Source: Nymphaea colorata (lineage: Eukaryota; Streptophyta; Magnoliopsida; Nymphaeales; Nymphaeaceae). Taken from it: DNA of 64,000 nucleotides. The notes beneath the pieces were generated by a model. That model was not told where the DNA came from. It searched no databases and saw only the letters and a list, made by a program, of their open reading frames with translations. The position numbers and the translations under genes are program-made. Below, piece after piece: positions 45,167 to 57,236 of this stretch (positions are counted from its first letter, which is position 1; the number at the start of each line of letters is the position of its first letter). The DNA lies in the NCBI RefSeq assembly GCF_008831285.2, contig NC_045147.1, positions 830,001 through 894,000 of the forward strand. The letters run 5' to 3'.

Positions 45167-47229
45167 TGAAGAAAAAAAGAAATGAGCCTACCTGGATCGT
45201 ATATAGGTTGCCTTTCATATGGTCATTACTAAGTGGATTTGTTGTTTATGTTACATATTGAAAATTTCAAATTCTCATTTTCCACACACTGGTGTTTCAA
45301 ATCAATCTCATCTCTCAAATATGAGGCTACCGATCATACCATCAACAGGCGACGATGAGGCTACGGAACACACAAACAAGAACAATTAGCATTCACGATA
45401 TGGCGAGGCATATTCATAACATTTTAAGTATATACGCTTCTTAGCGTTGTTGTTAAGCCATTTCCGTTAGAATTTAAGTACCTTAGCCATTGAAACAGAG
45501 AAGCTGTTGCAGATGGAGTTTTTTGCCTTTTGACCTTCCATTCAAAAAAACTTTTAAACTGCTTTGCTTGGAAATCAGATATTTTTTTGTTAAGGAAAAT
45601 GATTAAAGAACGCTGACCAAATAATTGAGGAGCACGTGGAGTGTGAATAAACAAATTGTTGGTGACCACAAATACGAAAAAAAAATAAAAAAAATTTATG
45701 GGACCGTGTGGGCGACCAGACCACACATGCCCACATGTGGCTGCGACCAAGCTTGGTTGTTAGGTAGGGGGAAGTACAGATTTGAACATGCTGAGAAGCT
45801 TGAACGCAAGGTGGATCCACCCAGGTCCAACTGAACGTGTTAAATGATGCAAGACCAACACATATATTTGAATGCGGTACGTAGTTATTCTATTCAAGTT
45901 TGGACAGCAGTAAGGAAAAAAAATATGAAACATGACGACAGTTTGGTTTGATCTTCGGGTAGTTGGAATAGGCTTTGGTCTTAAAAAGAATCACATCTGA
46001 TCCAAATTCAAATGCAATTTGAGTCATACTTGGCTGGCTGGCAGTGGGGCAAGTCTTTTAACTTTGGAAATCATGACCAGATCCAAATCCCAAACGCAAC
46101 TAAGTCATAGTTGATTTCGAGTGCATTGGATCAAGTGGAGGCTGGTAAGCGGTCAATTTTCATTTCGAATTGTCTGAACATCAGCTTCTTGTTATACACA
46201 AGAGAGCGAATGAAGATATCGATATACAAGTTGAAGCATAGTAGAAGTGTCACCTCGATACACCAAAACGAGACTTGTTCTTTTATTTGGTGCCTTTTGA
46301 GTTGGATGTGAGCTGGCAGGAATGCAAGCTTTCTTGACGTTCTATTCTAATCTCTAGTCAAGCAGGAAAACCAGAGATGCTCCTTCTACGCACCTAACAA
46401 AGTCATAGTTAGTTGGCACCCTTGGGATTGGTAGGATCTCGTGATTGTTACTTCACTCCCTCGCTTAGTTGGGCATCTTCACCCAGACCTGGTTTGGTTT
46501 TTGTGTGTATTCAAATGAGGCCCTAAACTTAATTAATTTAACAACGATGCGTCATGCCTCGTGCAGATCCGAATGTGGATTACAATATTTAGTATTGTAT
46601 CGGAAATTGGTCGCGTTCAACTTGAATGGTTCCAAAAACTATAATAATAAGAAAAATGCCATCAGATTTTCCATGCACCTGGCCAGGGGGACTCGACTTA
46701 AAATTTTTCAAGTTGGAGGATTCAATCATGAGAACCATTCTTGCAAATATATTAATAAATGTGATAGCTTTTCTAAATGCATTTATATGGTCTCCACTAT
46801 AGCAGGTTAGTTGCAAGAAATTGATAAAAAAAACCATATAGCCCTACAATGAATTTTTATTATCTCCACATAAGGCTGTATGGCCCAACATCGTTTTATT
46901 GAAAGGGAAAGAAAAAAGCGTCAACGTGGAGGCCATGGCATGTGAGCAGATGCCGGTGGACCATCCTCCCCCGAAGCAACGCTGGCGGCAGACCACCGGT
47001 GACGATGGGTTGGCACGACATCCCCCAGTTATTGTTTTCTTCTTCAGAACGTAAGAGGTCTTCAGGACTGAAGAAGAAAATGGATGGGGAGGCCGTGCCT
47101 CTTCCATAGTCTCTGGTGCGCTGGCGCCGGCCTTGCCTCACCGGCGAATCGTCTGCCAACGTCAGCCTGCCGGAGATGATGGGGGCGGCAACAGCCTCCC
47201 CTTTGTTTTTCTTTTTTTTGTGGCCCAAG
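44926..47229. other. Intergenic, no gene recognised
   Basis: Contains the (AT)n(AG)n microsatellite at 45083-45163. Several short phrases such as 'caagtcatacttggttggc' recur at 44090, 44150, 46020 and 46400, suggesting old local duplications. The region 46900-47210 is GC-rich with open frames on both strands, none resembling a known protein. Confidence 0.45.
45083..45163. repeat. Compound microsatellite (AT)25(AG)15
   Basis: An uninterrupted AT dinucleotide run at 45083-45132 passes directly into an AG run at 45133-45163. Confidence 0.97.
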
Positions 47230-47739
47230 ATACTCTACTCGAATTTCCTTTGACGGGACAGAGGCATTCCAATTATCAATCGAAGAAGATACCTGTCGAC
47301 CATCAGCAATATTTCAAGAAACATTGTTCTGAATGCCACCCCAACCAGGCAACATATAATTTTACAACCAAGATTGGTGTGCTTTGTGTTTGCAAGTCCA
47401 AATGTTATCATCCTTAAGACGCTTACGTTTTAGAGTATTAACCCAAAGATCATTCCGGGCAGGAAGAGAGAGCTCAGGGCGGCTTTATTCAGCTCAACTA
47501 GGGAGTGAACACCCGCCCTTCCCTCCTTATAGGGTCTGCAAACTGGTTCCAAGTTGTATAATGATTAATGAGGTCTCCAGTTCTCTGGCCACTCATTCCA
47601 AAGAAACTTTGCCATATCCCTTTCTATATATTTTAGGACTTTGAGATTGATGGGAAGGGAAGAGATCAAATAATCAACAATGTCATTGATGACCGATTTT
47701 AAGAAACAGAGTCTCCATGCATAGGATAAAAGCTGACTT
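47230..47739 (-). pseudogene. LINE (non-LTR retrotransposon) reverse transcriptase C-terminal fragment
   Basis: On the minus strand from about 47660: 'VLKYIERDMAKFLWNEW', then 'VCRPYKEGRAGVHSLVELNK', then (after a frameshift) 'LWVNTLKRKRLKDDNIW', and later 'NIADGRQVSSSIDNWN'. This is the order found downstream of the RT core in plant L1-type LINEs (IEK..R.FLW, VCRPK.EGGLG...LN.A, LW...LK.KY, ...GDG..I..W.D.W). A stop and at least one frameshift are present, and no endonuclease or RT core is visible. The fragment abuts the copia LTR that starts at 47740. Confidence 0.75.
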
Positions 47740-48061
47740 TGTTAAAAACAATAGGAAAGAACAAAAATAATACTCAAGCATATCAGCATTTTGATGCCTA
47801 CGTCCACAGGAAAGGGAGCTCTCTTTTATTTCTATGATACAAGCTTAGGGAGGATGAATCCTCAATTTATAGAGTACAGGCCATACCAGATTATTGATGA
47901 AGAGAATCACACAGGATTCTTATACTAAATAGTATAACCGTTCTTTTGATGAATAAGGAAACGAAAAATATGGAAACACCAAGGATAAGGCAGCTGTTAG
48001 CTACACCTTCCTAACAGAGAAAAAATAACAGATGGAGGCAATCCCTATAATTCTGCTAACA
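47740..48061 (-). repeat. Copia LTR (3' LTR of a truncated element)
   Basis: 322 bp starting TGTTAAAAAC and ending GCTAACA, with a minus-strand polypurine tract (CTTGGGGGGAAGAT) immediately inside. The adjoining minus-strand sequence encodes the copia RNase H terminus ('NQLADVFTKSMEKEKHKY'). The left boundary is inferred from the TGTTA/TAACA pairing. Confidence 0.7.
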
Positions 48062-48801
48062 ATCTTCCCCCCAAGTTGGCAGATAGATATCAATTTATCC
48101 CAACTTGTTGATCATGTACTTATGCTTTTCTTTTTCCATACTCTTGGTGAAGACGTCAGCCAACTGGTTCTTACTTCTGACACGAAGTTCGAATAGTGTA
48201 ATCTTGAATCTTTCTCCGAACAAAATGACAGTCGACTTCAATATGCTTGGTTCGCTTGTGGATTACTGGATTTGCCCAATATGGATAGCTGTCATGTTAT
48301 TGCACTTCAGTTCCATCGATTTCCTTATATTCAAATTCATATCCTTGAGAAGAGCTTTGATCCAAATGAGTTTACACGTGCATACAGTCATAGCTCTGTA
48401 TTTGGCTTCAGCACTTGACCACGCCACAACCGTTTGTTTCTTGCTTTTCCATGTCACAAGATTTTCCACAATAAATGTGCAGTATCCTGATGTTGATCTC
48501 ATGTCATTAGGGTCTCCAGCCCAGTCGACGTCTTAGTACCCAGATATAGTAAGAGATGGACTCTATTTCAATTGTAATCTTGAGTAATCTTACTAACTGA
48601 AATCAAATTTGCAGCAAGTTTGGGAATAAGACATACACAACACTCGAAATGAAAATTGTACCACAAAACCACAGAGGTCCCAATCACAAAGCAGCCGTGA
48701 ACCCTGAGAACCGGAGGGCAGGAGGTGGCCCCTCCACTCACGAACCACCAAATAGATTTTGCCCTAACATGTTTGATTTTATTACGTAGAACAAACTGCA
48801 C
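48062..48801 (-). pseudogene. Copia body with internal deletion: protease/integrase junction fused to RNase H
   Basis: From 48801 to about 48575 the minus strand ends in 'LIPKLAANLISVSKITQD', the segment between protease and integrase. Within about 30 bp it continues in 'DVDWAGDPND' and 'MRSTSGYCTFIVENLVTWKS' plus 'TVVAWSSAEAKYRAM', the RNase H domain. The whole integrase and RT are missing. The 5' LTR and gag are also not found to the right. This is an internally deleted, 5'-truncated copy that differs in sequence from the element at 30000-34009. Confidence 0.82.
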
Positions 48802-48940
48802 CCGGGTCCAGAGACTTGGTCATTTCGACTTCATGTTTAATATCTCCACTCTGTGGGTTACATGCTTCTGCTTGTGTAGAGAGTTGAAGCTCACAAAAAT
48901 TGAAGACCGACGCCACCATGCTGGACCTCCAACGGACTAA

Positions 48941-51900
48941 GCGCTGGCATGTTTGAGCTTAATTTGTTTAATTTATGAAGATTAGACAAACAAGCTATTC
49001 ATGCCCTTGCTCATAAAATTAATGTAGTGTTACAAAGTGAGCTACGCTTCAAGCCGCTTCTTTCATGGAAGATAACTTGTATCCAGGCCAAAAGTAGTAA
49101 AGCTTGGAACTCCAAATCTTATGGAGCCATGCTCGATTTAATTCGCTTAGACTGAGATTCATAGTCTGAAATTAAATGTTTGCACATCAAAATACTGCTA
49201 CAAGTTACTTTTGCATATATTGAATGATATACCTTAGTTAGACATCGTTAGTTACTAGTTAGGAATTTATATGAATTGAAGCAAACCAATCGCTAGCTGA
49301 TATTCAGCTTGTCAAGCTCCTTTTGTACAAAAAAAGCGAGACCGTCACCCTCATAATGGTTTCAAGACCTACTTGCCAATCCTCATAAAGGGAGAGGTAA
49401 AATCAAAATAAGGATGTATGTACATGTATGTATGCATGTGTATATGTGTGTGCCCTCGAGCATTAAGTGCCCCATGACCACCTCCCATTTTAAATGGGGC
49501 CAGTCTGGCTTGAGGGTATTATCATTTTCAAATATATTGGATCCCCTTCTAACATGACCTGTAAACCCTAACTTTCGATCCTTCTTAAAATGAAGATGTA
49601 TACATTGTAGAAATTGTGATCGTCAATTCGACCATCTAAACATGAAAGGCGTGCACCCATGTTTGATTCTTTGAATTTAGTGCTCCTAAGCTGTGGTGGA
49701 GCCAGAAAAATTTTCTGAAGGGGCACTGATTCACAAGTTTTCATACTTTAAGGGACACTTACATGTATAACAAAGTAAATATTAAACGATCTTAATGAAA
49801 AAATAAAAGAAAATTGAGAAGTTAGTGTGGGCAATTGCCCACACCAGTCGGCTCGGCCATTGCGGCTAAGAGTGATGGGCATCTTGACTTGCAAAACATT
49901 TTGTGCCCACGAGTGGTCAAAGCCAGGTTATTTAATTCGGGGTGGGTGGACGAAAGGACTTACCTGGTTTTTATTACCAACCAAAGGCCTGTGGATACGG
50001 CCCAGGACGTGCTTGGCCGAACCAAACAAAAAGCCAATAGTACTGCACGGTGCCGCCAATTTGTTTTTGTTATCATTCACAAAGGAGACCTGTATGTATC
50101 TGAAAAAGGACCTTCCTCTCATGTCTCCTTCTCTGGTCCCTCTGTGTTTTCCAATATTTAAAATGTAGGAAAATTTTACAAAGAAGTAAAATGTGAAGCC
50201 GATGTTTGGGATGCAATTTTATGTGTCAAGAAAGCTAATTTTTAGATCTTTTACCTCAAAGGGACATAGTGAAATGTGGCTCACATTCAAAGGATTCCAA
50301 ATTAGATTTGCGTGATCGTTGTCATCAGTGATAAATGTGAAACTATAATTGAAGGACCTATCAAAGGTCCACCCAGACCCTCAAGTGGACCATAATTTTA
50401 TATGCATAAGGGCATGACATCGGGGTTTTAAGCTGAAGGAGGTTTTTCCTAAGTAAATATTAAAAAAAAAAATTTGTATTATACATCTAATCTATCATAT
50501 TTTTTTTTAATGTCATGAATTTAAACATTTTGTATCTAGATATACAGTTAGATTTCGCACGTGTAAGTGTGGGTTTTGGGACATCCATACTGATAGTCAG
50601 TCTGATACTCATTCAATTGATCTTTTTTGAAAAAGAAAGGAAAAATTCAGACATCAAGATCGGTTATAAGCAGTTCACCAAATGCCCGTGAAGAGACCGA
50701 CCTCATGTTCTCATCCTTAGCGTCAAGGCGTCAAGGAACGCGGTAGAGCTTGTCCGATAGGGAGGAACGGACAAATATAACATTTACCATGGAATGAACG
50801 AGACCGCTTTCCAGATCGTGTGAACCACCATGTTCTCCCTCGCCGTTACGTTGTCTGTGCGTCCCTGCGGACACCACCCAAGCGTGATGCACAAACTGGG
50901 CCTCCCTCCACTTTATGGGCATTCGAGGTGTGAAAGAACTTTCCGTGGTACTGTCACATGCCTTCGTTTCGACAGCTATGTCTATGTCACTTGGGTACTA
51001 GGTGAAAATTTAATGCAATAAAGTTAATTTTTTAATTTAAAAAAAATTATAAAGAGTTTCTGCTAATACATTATCTTACTGTAGATCATTAGAAATAGAG
51101 ATGACAAACAAGCTAAGGGAAGAAGATGCAAATAACAATTGGAAGATAGCAAGAAGACTAGCATGAACATTGCATAATGAAGAAATAGAGATCAGGTGGA
51201 AGAAGAAACAGAGGCAAAGGGGATACGAAGAAACAGAGGTACCGTCCCTCGCCGTCCATCGGTTGTCCGTCGCCGGTCGCCATCCGTTGCCTTTCGTAAT
51301 GAAGAGGAAGAAAGAGAGGCAGAGAAGAAGACGACCGTCGAGTCGTCGAACGATTTTAGGTTTTACTGTTTTACATTTTTTTCGGATATAAATTTGGTTT
51401 GGATATGGTTTCGATCCGAAACCAAATCCAAACGTACCACCGCATACCTCTGTACCAGTGTACCGGTACCGGTACGTGGGTCACTACCGCGGTGACACAG
51501 CTTTTAAGGTCAATTTAAATATCACGTTCAATTAAATTACTATTATGCTTGTTGTATGTTATCAATCATAATTGTATTTCTAGTATTACCAAAATTGTGG
51601 TTTTTAAAATTATAGATATAATTAAATTGGAAAGTCCAGAACTTATATATTGAGTTTCATGGGGTTGGTGATCAATATCAATTGAATTTGGTTTTCTATT
51701 TTGTTTCCTATATATTCTGCCTCAGGCTGCACGATGAGTCGATATATAGCTCCAGCTCAAGGCCGAGCTTCAAATGCACAAGCTTTGTTTTGAAAAAAGG
51801 GAAAAGCAATACACGGGCGAGCTAACAAGGAGCCAGCCAACAGCAGGCTTGAGCTTACCGCAGCCGAGCTCGAGTTCTTGCATGGTCTGACTAAGCTGAG

Positions 51901-53034
51901 CACAAATTAACTAATGGTTGTGTTTGATAGTTTCAGATCTCAAATCCGAGGCTACATAAAAGGATGTGTTCTGAGAGGTCTTTTTTTTAATTACATGGAT
52001 GGATTTAAGGTTGAATAGGAAGGTGGTCCGATCTTAAGTTCATAGACCTCAGATCCAGAGTGAAATAAACACGGCGTAATTGTTTGGATCTCCAGCTGGA
52101 CATGCAATTGCATATTTTTAAATATATATTTTATTTAAAAATTATATAAATAAGTTTTTTCATGTTTAAAACAGTATACAACTAAGACTCAGCATTGGGT
52201 CAGGTATCTCTAGCCGAAATGAGCTGGGCCCAGGCACAATTTAGTCTCCTGGGTTTGTCCAAAAAACAAAAAGGAGACTCATTTGACAATGCATATGTGT
52301 TGCATGCGCCACCCACTCTTCTTATGATACTCTTTGATGTCCAAATCAGCTCATCAATATCACGCTCTTTACTTGTTTCTCGCCTTTCAATTAATAGATA
52401 TAAACGACGTTTGTTCCTCTTAATGCACCACTCTTTCAAAAAGATTTTATACTGATAGCTTTTCGGTAGAAGCGATTGAGTAAGAATTAAGTGGCACTTG
52501 ATTCTTGTGCCTTGTTGCTTTCAGTGACATATTATCACTTACCAAGGTTATCTTCGATTTGGCAGAGAAATTTCTGATTCTCTCCAATGTTGTAGTACTT
52601 GATATTCCAGCTATCGGTTGCCAATTAATTAGTTATTATATGCCTCACTTAAAAAAAAGTGCTAGTTGATTTCGAAAACATTTGGTAAGCTATGGTGTAT
52701 TTTGGTATAAGAATCTCCCTTTTAAATGCCATTTTAAATCTCATCCCCTGCAAAAATTTATAGTGGCTTGGGCCGTCATTACTTTCATATTGAAATAATA
52801 TGGAATATGTGTATTAAGTTGAAACAAAAGCTTCATTTGAAGTTTAGGCCCCTATGGCTAACAAAATAGTTTGTAACTGTTTATGTATTTGTCTGAGGTA
52901 GATTTATAAAATACTTTTTGAAATGTTTTACCTTTTAGGTGGTCTTGATAAAAAACTAGTTCCATATTATTCTTTGACATCAAAGGAACCTTTTAAAACC
53001 TCAAGATATTAATATCCACCTCTTTGTCATGAAC
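48941..53034. other. Intergenic, no gene recognised
   Basis: AT-rich sequence without a recognisable domain on either strand. It contains a perfect 20-bp palindrome at 49825-49844, a 'ccggtaccggtac' stretch near 51465, and a decayed 'gagctcgagttc'-type repeat at 51730-51910. The open frame pairs at 49827-50168 overlap in different phases and look accidental. Confidence 0.45.
49825..49844. repeat. Perfect 20-bp palindrome
   Basis: gtgtgggcaattgcccacac reads the same on both strands. No surrounding element is defined. Confidence 0.95.
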
Positions 53035-53039
53035 AAGGC

Positions 53040-56000
53040 TGTTCGCACCCCACCCCTTTCTCAAAGGGTGTCACATGTGAATCAGCCAAATTGTTTTAAA
53101 ATTGAGGTTTTGAAAAATATTTTAATGAAAAAGCGGTCCGCTCATCGGTACGAGGTCCAATCGTTCCTGCCGCCTTTAACAGTGGTAATTAGACCAAGGA
53201 CTAAGGATCATTTGAATCATATACGAGTTTTTGATGCAAATTCTATATGCTTATGCATTGAAGTTTTGGATTCAAGAACCAAAATTTATTTCGAATGAGT
53301 GATTTGAACTCGTTTTGAAGATTAGAGGATTTTCAAGTTGGTTCAAAAACCTTTGTTTTTGTGCCACTCGATTTGAAATACACAATTCTTGAGGATTTTG
53401 AAGAGTGAAATTCAGTTCTTTATTGTGAACTCTAAATGGTTCATGAGTTGAAATTATGATAACTTTTGAAAAATAGCTAAATTTCCTTAGCAAAGAAACT
53501 TGATTTTTCAATTCTTCTTTTGCAAATCATGTGATTTGGTTAGGTAGAATTCATTCTTTTGATGAAACATAGGTTCCAAATTGTTAGAAAACGTGTTGTT
53601 TTTCAAATATAATTTGGCCAAAATCATGAATGCATTACTTGTGTTTTCTTTTGAAGTTAAAAGAAGTTTACAAATTTTTGTTGCAATATGACTTGGTCAC
53701 TTTTTGCAACTCAAATTTGAATCACTTAACTTCTTGAGAATGTGCATGTGGTGCCATTGATTTTGAGTGAAAGTGAATGCATGAAATGAGAAGTGAAACT
53801 ATATGAAACATTCATTCTTCACTCTCTCAAAATCTCTCAAGGTTCATTCATATGAAACATACATTTTTCACTCTCTCATAATCTCTTAAGGTCCATATTA
53901 CAATTGCACATCATACGATCTACACATAGAGATTGATTTTAATTAACATGTACTAAATATGCTTATTATATGATTAAACATATGAATTAGAGATGTAGTC
54001 CATAAGCTTGAGACTTGACATAAAACTATCAAAATGATGAAAAATACACAAACGATGTCAAAATCAATTTTTTTTTTTTTTTTGAAATAGATGGAGACGT
54101 GGATAACATCAACTTTTGTCTCAAGATAGCTAAAAAAATCAGACCTTATGTTGACTTAGATAGCTGAAAATTGTGGACATTGATTCCAATAAAGAGCTTG
54201 TTTTTTAGATAGAAATGAGAAGTTCTTAATCAAATTTCAGATTTCGTACTCATGAAATCATCAACTTCTTTGGATGGTTGTAGGATAGTTGGCATTTCAA
54301 ATATGTAAAATTTGACATTATCAAATTCCTATAAAATATGGTTTGATTTCAACAACATACATACATCTTACGTATGGATTGCTGAAATTAAACAAATTTT
54401 AAAATGAAATGAAAATGATTTCATAACTTGGTACTATGAAAGTCAAAATGAACCATCTTCTTTTAAAACCAGTTTGGAAACGTGTTCCAATCTGATTTTA
54501 AGAGAAGAAAACAATTTTTAACAAGAGATTGGATACGTATATGTATACATATAACAATGTATACATATACATACTTTACTCTTCAAAATGACATGAAGGG
54601 ATCACATAACTCACAAATCATGAAGATTCATGGCTGTGTTCTTTTACGTGGGAAGATTGAAAACTTGTTTCAAATCTCCCATACTACCATTTATCAATTA
54701 AATAAAGCATGAAAAAAAATAACTTTAAATGGAAATGGATAAATGAATGCTCAAGCTAGTTCATCCTTAATTTCGCCATGCAAAGATAGATTACATTCAT
54801 GAGAATGCATCCATCCTTAATAGGCATTTTCGTCATATATATATATTGCAACAAGATCACTCTCTCACTGTGATATTCTCTCATGGTGGGGAGTTCAAAA
54901 TGGTTTTAAGCTGGTTATTTTGAAAGGGAAGTGGCCTTGGGGCCTTTTTCAAAATTTGATACATGGGTTCATCTTTAAGAAAAACCGACGTATGCATGCA
55001 TGATGCATTAACATGTACATTTAATCGTAGGTTTTCCTTAGCTGGACATCATTCCCAGCCATGAAACAAATGAAAATAAACCCTTCCACGAATTGTTGGA
55101 ATTAAAATAAACTAATGAGAAGCCAAAATAGATGAGAAATTGTTAAAATCACCTACCTTGCGGTCAGTCTTGATACTTGATCTTCGCCTTCACTTGTTTT
55201 CTAAATCGAGCAATCCTAAGCAAGAATCCAAGCTTTGATTCGAGCTTAGCAAAGCTAGAAATAGAATAACTTGCTTGCTGGAATTTGTAGTAGGATAGAA
55301 GACTTCTCACCATGAAAATCCTAAGTAAGGGTTCACTTAAGCACCCTAACTTAGCAAAATCAATGGAGAGAAATGAGGAAGAAAATATGAGAAAAGAGGG
55401 AAGAGTACTTGGACGAATCTCTCCTCTCTTCCTTGGCTTCTCCCTCCAAGCTTTTTGGTTGCCACAACTTGGTGAAGTGCTTGAAAATTTCATCCCCCTC
55501 ATTAGTGGCCAAGAAAAGGCTTATATAGAGGATGAGGTAGGTTCAACCACCTTCTTAACTCACCATGGAAACTTGCTTAAGACCTTGGGGACTTGTAAAA
55601 TGAGTTAAATAGGCTTTAAAGGCTCTAATTGACCATTTCTTAACTCATTTCCACGAGCTAGGTGGGCTGGGCTAGGTTTGGTCAAGATTGGTTCAGACCT
55701 AGTTGACCAACTTTGACCAAAAATTCGGACGAAAATGCCCTTACACAGGGTTTTGCCTTATTTTGCGCTATTTCTTTATTTTTTTATTTGAAATTGAGCT
55801 TGTTAGGTTAAAACCTAGTTACTAAGCTCCAAATGTCATTGACTTATGATAATTCAATTTAAATTTGAATAAAATTTGAAAATTCCATCAAATTTTGCTC
55901 GAAAAGGGTATTTTTGTCCACAATTTGATTGAAGACGGATTTCAGCTGAATCAAACTTTCGTTTGAAAGATTGAATTTTAATTTGGTATTTGATTTATGT

Positions 56001-56911
56001 ATTTGACAAATCCAAATGTTTATTTTCCTTTCACAAACCAATTTTGGGCTCTGTAATCTCAATTTGACCATAGAAGGGCAAAATTGTTCAGATTGGTCAA
56101 TTTCAACCAATTGACGAAATTCAAAGCTCATTTGCGAGTAGTTTGACTTTGTTTGAGGTAATTTGATAAATTTGAGCCAAGAAATCTCTTAATTGAGCTA
56201 AATTGTACTTTGACTGAGTTTAGTTAAAGTGAGTTTGGTTCGGTCAAAGCCTATTTTCATCCATTAATTGGATCGTGAGACAGACCTACTTTTTGGTCAA
56301 ACTGAGCTCATGTTGACTGAGCCTAGCTAAGATTTGGGTGCACTAGGGTTGAACCTACTTGAATTAAGTGGGTTTGACTAGCCTAGTTATTGCTTTTTGA
56401 AGATTGAAAACTCTTTAAAGAGGACCTAGTTAAAGAAGAGAGAGATGCATAAATGTTTCTCTTTTCCTAGGTTTTTAGTTATGATATCATTCATTTCTCC
56501 TTGAAAATGATTTTTCATTTAATTGGGAGAAAACATTTTTTTTTTAAATTAGGGGAGTGACCCTGGGGGGCTCTTGACCACACGGGCTAGGTGGGGCCCA
56601 CACGTGGGTTCCACATAGCATTCTAGACCGAATTAGATCCAATTTTTGGATCTAAGTCAAAATTTGAATTTTGCAATTGGATTTGGATTTCAAATGACAT
56701 TTGCAATTGGATTTAGATTTCAAATCCTAATTTGGACATAGTTTGAACTCATAATCATGCATTGGGATTTGTGTCACAAGTTAAATTCATAATTTGAATC
56801 CAAATTACGTTTATGTTTGAAATTGACTTTGAAATTGCAAAATTTCACAATTCTTTTGAGAAATTTTCACATTACTTCAATTTTGATGTGGAAAAATTTG
56901 GGGTGTTAACA
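53040..56911 (-). mobile_element. Probable solo LTR, about 3.9 kb (Ty3/gypsy-like)
   Basis: The left end TGTTCGCACCCC and the reverse complement of the right end, TGTTAACACCCC, form the short inverted repeats typical of long plant LTRs. AAGGC is repeated at 53035-53039 and 56912-56916, a 5-bp target duplication. I find no internal second copy of either end, no PBS and no polyprotein domain, so the structure is best read as a solo LTR left by recombination. A TATA-like box on the minus strand (55528-55521) suggests minus orientation. A minus-strand frame (55502-55164) downstream of it lacks a known domain. A non-autonomous large-retrotransposon-derivative is the alternative. Confidence 0.68.
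55521..55528 (-). promoter_or_regulatory. Candidate LTR TATA box
   Basis: CTATATAA followed by GCC on the minus strand, inside the putative solo LTR. It is the position and form expected of an LTR core promoter. Confidence 0.5.
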
Positions 56912-56923
56912 AAGGCCCACTCT

Positions 56924-57020
56924 TAGGGCTGAGCATCGGGCCGGGCCGGGCTAGGCCTCGGGCTTTGATTTATGCCCGAGGCCCGGCCCGGCCCGATTAT
57001 TAACTGGCTGGGCCGGGCCG
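56924..57020. mobile_element. Truncated hAT end with strong GC hairpin
   Basis: Starts TAGGGCTGAGCATCGGGCC, a plant hAT terminal repeat like those at 19173 and 61106. Within it, 56938-56996 folds into a long GC stem around a short 'tttgatttat' loop. No matching end or target duplication was found. Downstream it runs into the open frame at 57035-57225. Confidence 0.55.
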
Positions 57021-57029
57021 CACCTCTTT

Positions 57030-57236
57030 CCCCTGACTTTCCAGCTTTACCGTGGTGCCGTGAAGGGCCTCCGTTGGTGGCTTCTTCACCCACTGCGGCT
57101 AGAACTCCACCACCAAGGGCATATCTACCGACCTGTCCTTCCTCACTTTCCCCATTGCGATAGGCCAAAGTTGCAACTACCAAAATGAACGAAGCATCCA
57201 AATTGCACAGAGACCTCTTCACCAATAGAAACTGAA
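57030..57236 (-). other. Exon-like open frame, unrecognised (minus strand)
   Basis: After a good acceptor context (pyrimidines then CAG, 57237-57245) the minus strand is open through 'FLLVKRSLCNLDASFILVV' and on to 'RYALGGGVLAAVGEEATNGG' until it enters the hAT end. The first part is repeated at 59704-59760 with 'FLLVKRALCNLDASFILVV', where two of the three base changes are silent. A candidate upstream exon ending ATG|GTGAG lies near 57450. I do not recognise the protein. It may be the 5' part of a disrupted or captured gene. Confidence 0.35.

Noticed and set aside
46896-47228. 110-codon minus-strand frame with a Lys-rich start
   Set aside because: GC-rich region with competing frames on both strands and no recognisable domain.
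49827-50168. Two overlapping + strand frames of about 110 codons
   Set aside because: They are in different phases over the same DNA, and neither resembles a protein.
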